DNA of 8,072 nt from Clostridia bacterium (lineage in GTDB: Bacteria; Bacillota; Clostridia; Christensenellales; CAG-917). Below the pieces are notes generated by a model. It ran no database searches. It was not told where the DNA came from and saw only the letters and a list, made by a program, of their open reading frames with translations. Where the stretch lies: assembly GCA_017500745.1 (NCBI GenBank), contig JAFVYE010000022.1:1-8072 (forward strand). Reading direction: 5' to 3'. Numbering within the stretch: position 1 is the first letter of the stretch; every line of letters starts with the position of its first letter. Positions 6,522-8,072 of the stretch are shown piece after piece. The translations under genes were made by a program, and so were the position numbers.

Positions 6522-6585
6522 AATCGCAATCCACGCACAACAAAAACACCAAAGCTCTGCATCTGTCAACCCACTTTTTGAATCT

Positions 6586-7032
6586 ATGGAAAAACGCTAT
6601 TTTTACTACGGCTGGGAGCACAATCTCCCCGTCAAAAATCATCTCTACAAAGGCATTGAAAACCTGCACGACCTCTATGACGTCCTCACAAATTGCTGGT
6701 CTGTTGAAACCTGCACAAGCAGACTGCGTCATCATTGGAGCAAGGACAACGTCACCTGTGGTCAATGCGCAATCACTGCTTTCATAGTGCAGGATTTGTT
6801 TGGTGGTGACATCTATGAAATCCCTCTTGCAAGCGGTGGCGTCCACTGCTACAACCTTGTGGACGGAGTTGCAGTTGACCTTGCAAGCGAGCAGTTTGGC
6901 GACAAAGCCAAGGACTTGGTCTATGACAACAAAAATTTGCAGGATCGCCCCTTCCGCATGCTTGAGCCCGAAAAAGAGGCCAGATACGTTGCCCTGCTCA
7001 AAAACGTGAAGGCCTACACCGAAAGGATGTGA
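6586..7032 (+). CDS. YunG-like protein with GQC/His/Asp positions
   Basis: The 148-residue product resembles the YunG family of Bacillota, small proteins of unknown function. The family pattern is visible: WS-ETC (38-43), W51S, GQCAITAFIVQDLFGGDI (59-76), HCYN (87-90), VDLASEQF (97-104). Cys61, His87 and Asp98 stand in an order like a cysteine-protease or transglutaminase triad, but catalysis is speculation. There is no signal peptide. About 30 residues precede the family region. The start is uncertain: the ATG at 6586 has no clear ribosome binding site, and the only earlier in-frame start is a TTG at 6505, inside the exporter terminator. I see no convincing promoter between that terminator and the gene, so it may depend on read-through. 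A terminator follows the stop codon by about 60 nt. Confidence 0.8.
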   Translation: MEKRYFYYGWEHNLPVKNHLYKGIENLHDLYDVLTNCWSVETCTSRLRHHWSKDNVTCGQCAITAFIVQDLFGGDIYEIPLASGGVHCYNLVDGVAVDLASEQFGDKAKDLVYDNKNLQDRPFRMLEPEKEARYVALLKNVKAYTERM

Positions 7033-7052
7033 CCGCGTCATGTGTATTGCTC

Positions 7053-7097
7053 CTTGCCAGAGCATGCTCTTTGACACAAACCGCTGTCACTGGCAAG
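7053..7097 (+). other. Bulged RNA hairpin in the 3' region of the YunG-like gene
   Basis: CTTGCCAG (7053-7060) is an exact complement of CTGGCAAG (7090-7097). Inside, TGACA (7072-7076) pairs with TGTCA (7085-7089), which directly adjoins the outer 3' arm, so the two stems stack with an 11-nt bulge on the 5' side. The bulge contains the self-complementary AGCATGCT (7061-7068). Its last three bases (7095-7097) are also the first three of the terminator stem, so the two structures compete slightly at their base. The rest of the gap to 7308 is AT-rich with only the regulator promoter. Confidence 0.5.
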
Positions 7098-7122
7098 CAC
7101 TCATTGAGTGCTTTCTTTTTTT
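7095..7122 (+). terminator. Intrinsic terminator downstream of the YunG-like gene
   Basis: AAGCACTC (7095-7102), loop ATT, and GAGTGCTT (7106-7113) form a perfect 8-bp stem followed by TCTTTTTTT. Confidence 0.88.
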
Positions 7123-7259
7123 GCAAAATTTTGTGTCTTACACAATTTGAACCTCCAAATGCCCCATCTTTTTCAGTTTATTTTTTGGCATTTTTGTTGA
7201 TTTCCAAAAAATTTTCGGTTTTTCATCAAAAATGACTTAAAATTTTCTGCATTTTGCTA

Positions 7260-7288
7260 TTTACATATGCGTGCGCGAGTGTTAGAAT
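7260..7288 (+). promoter_or_regulatory. Promoter of the Lrp/AsnC regulator gene
   Basis: TTTACA (7260-7265), 17 bp and TAGAAT (7283-7288) with an extended TGT in front form a good housekeeping promoter. The ATG is 20 nt downstream with AGGAGG (7298-7303) at 5-nt spacing. The spacer holds a GC-rich GCGTGCGCG patch, unusual in this AT-rich gap. Confidence 0.7.
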
Positions 7289-7308
7289 GATATTTGTAGG
7301 AGGATTTT

Positions 7309-7749
7309 ATGGACAGCATTGACCTCAAAATTTTACGCCACTTGTCCCGCAACGCTCGTGTGAGCGCCAGCGATATCGCAAGCAAAGTCAAGTTGTCAAC
7401 CTCTGCCGTTATTGAACGCATCAAAAAGATGGAACAAAACGGCACCATCAAGGGCTACACAGCCGTTCTTGACCCTGCAAAACTTGGCAAGGACGTCACT
7501 GCAATCATGTCAATCGTGGTCGATCACCCCAAGTTCAATGACGGGCTCATTGCCGCCGTCAACGCAAACCCTCACATCACCGAGTGTTTGTATATTGCTG
7601 GGGAGGTTGACTTTTTTATTAAAGTTGTCACCGACAATACAAAAACCCTTGAAACCGTGCTCAACGAGTTGAAGTCAATCCCCGGTGTGTCAAAAACAAA
7701 GACAAACATCGTCCTCAACTCCACCAAAAACAGCACACCTCAACTTTGA
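7309..7749 (+). CDS. Lrp/AsnC-family transcriptional regulator
   Basis: The 146-residue protein has the normal Lrp/AsnC length and layout. The N-terminal winged helix-turn-helix is at about residues 1-50: DLKILRHLSRNARVSASDIA, then recognition helix TSAVIERIKKME. A linker with GYTAVLDPAKLG follows, then the ligand-binding RAM domain at about 63-135, with the AGEVDFFIKV strand typical of its effector-sensing fold. Members bind DNA as dimers or octamers and respond to amino acids. It has its own promoter and ribosome binding site. The next gene begins 49 bp downstream with no terminator between, so both are probably co-transcribed and the enzyme gene is a likely target, along with autoregulation. 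The effector cannot be read from sequence. Confidence 0.93.
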   Translation: MDSIDLKILRHLSRNARVSASDIASKVKLSTSAVIERIKKMEQNGTIKGYTAVLDPAKLGKDVTAIMSIVVDHPKFNDGLIAAVNANPHITECLYIAGEVDFFIKVVTDNTKTLETVLNELKSIPGVSKTKTNIVLNSTKNSTPQL

Positions 7750-7798
7750 TCACAAAATAAAATAAATACGGGCAACCCCCGAAATTAAGGAGAAAATT

Positions 7799-8072
7799 AT
7801 GATAGTTGGCATCCCCAAAGAAATCATGCACGACGAAGCTCGTGTTGCAGCAATCCCTGAAACCGTAAAGAAAATGGTTGCAGACGGCCACACCGTCCTC
7901 TTTGAAGCAGGCGCAGGTCTTGGCTCATTCTACGCAGACGAAGATTACGCAGCAGCAGGCGCAACTCTTGTTGCAGACCCCGAAGAAATCTTTGCAAAAT
8001 CAGACGTCATCTTGAAGGTCAAAGAACCTCTCTTCAACGAAGCAAAGGGCAAACACGAAATTGACATGATGC
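7799..8072 (+). CDS. Alanine dehydrogenase / NAD(P) transhydrogenase alpha family, N-terminal part
   Basis: Only the first 91 residues are inside the window, covering the start of the N-terminal catalytic domain. It begins MIVGIPKEI, followed by RVAAIPETVKKMVADGH, GAGLGSFYADEDY and ILKVKEPLFNE. Arg15 and Lys75 fall where alanine dehydrogenases bind pyruvate/alanine. As I recall, classical transhydrogenase alpha subunits lack the Lys of KVKEP, which favours an alanine dehydrogenase. The FNEAKGKHEIDMM continuation is, however, like Bacillota sequences often labelled transhydrogenase alpha, so the exact activity stays open. The ATG has AAGGAG 6 nt upstream (7787-7792). An Lrp/AsnC gene directly upstream is a common arrangement for alanine dehydrogenase. 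Confidence 0.85.
   Translation, partial: MIVGIPKEIMHDEARVAAIPETVKKMVADGHTVLFEAGAGLGSFYADEDYAAAGATLVADPEEIFAKSDVILKVKEPLFNEAKGKHEIDMM

Noticed and set aside
6505..6585. TTG start giving a longer YunG-like protein
   Set aside because: It lies inside a strong terminator hairpin, has no ribosome binding site, and the encoded 27 residues do not look like part of the family.
7769..7781. CGGG/CCCG hairpin between the regulator and the enzyme gene
   Set aside because: It has only four pairs and no T run, so it is not a terminator or riboswitch.
1..8072. CRISPR arrays, tRNA or rRNA genes, insertion sequences
   Set aside because: I saw no regular short repeats with spacers, no cloverleaf or rRNA-like stretch, and no transposase or terminal inverted repeats.

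Overview
The window looks like chromosome of an uncultured, probably gut-associated member of the Bacillota (Clostridia-like). The evidence is strong AGGAGG-type ribosome binding sites, a BmrC/BmrD-like heterodimeric ABC exporter, a YunG-like protein, and Rhs proteins of the Gram-positive polymorphic-toxin style. The genus cannot be told from the sequence. The backbone genes on the right have intermediate base composition, whereas 0.78-1.7 kb on the left is visibly AT-rich, as expected for exchanged accessory DNA.

Left third (about 1-2.7 kb, all minus strand): an Rhs 'tip' array. In transcription order it holds (i) an orphan Rhs core end fused to a 200-residue hydrophobic, Gly/Ala-rich C-terminal domain (candidate toxin); (ii) directly downstream, a small protein with two membrane segments and a PH-like tail (candidate immunity protein); (iii) a free-standing 119-residue unknown protein; (iv) a second, longer Rhs core fragment that runs off the left edge. 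Neither Rhs piece has the upstream part of a full Rhs protein. The two share a gap-free direct repeat of 257 bp. Three promoter-like elements of one design (TTGCAA, 17 bp, TGnTARAAT) stand in front of modules i, iii and iv. Two of them directly follow intrinsic terminators, so the array appears to be cut into separately transcribed units.

Middle (2.7-6.5 kb, plus strand): a two-gene operon for a heterodimeric ABC exporter. Both genes have good ribosome binding sites and they overlap by 8 bp. The first subunit has Asp in place of the catalytic Glu, and the second has a degenerate signature motif, as known for heterodimers with one degenerate ATP site. A perfect 17-bp palindrome covers the predicted promoter -10 region and is a likely operator. 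A strong terminator ends the operon.

Right (6.5-8.07 kb, plus strand): a YunG-like protein with conserved GQC, His and Asp positions, a structured 3' region with a terminator, then an Lrp/AsnC-family regulator with a clear promoter. It is followed 49 bp later by the start of an alanine dehydrogenase / transhydrogenase-alpha family gene cut by the right edge. The regulator probably controls itself and this amino-acid/NAD(P) enzyme.
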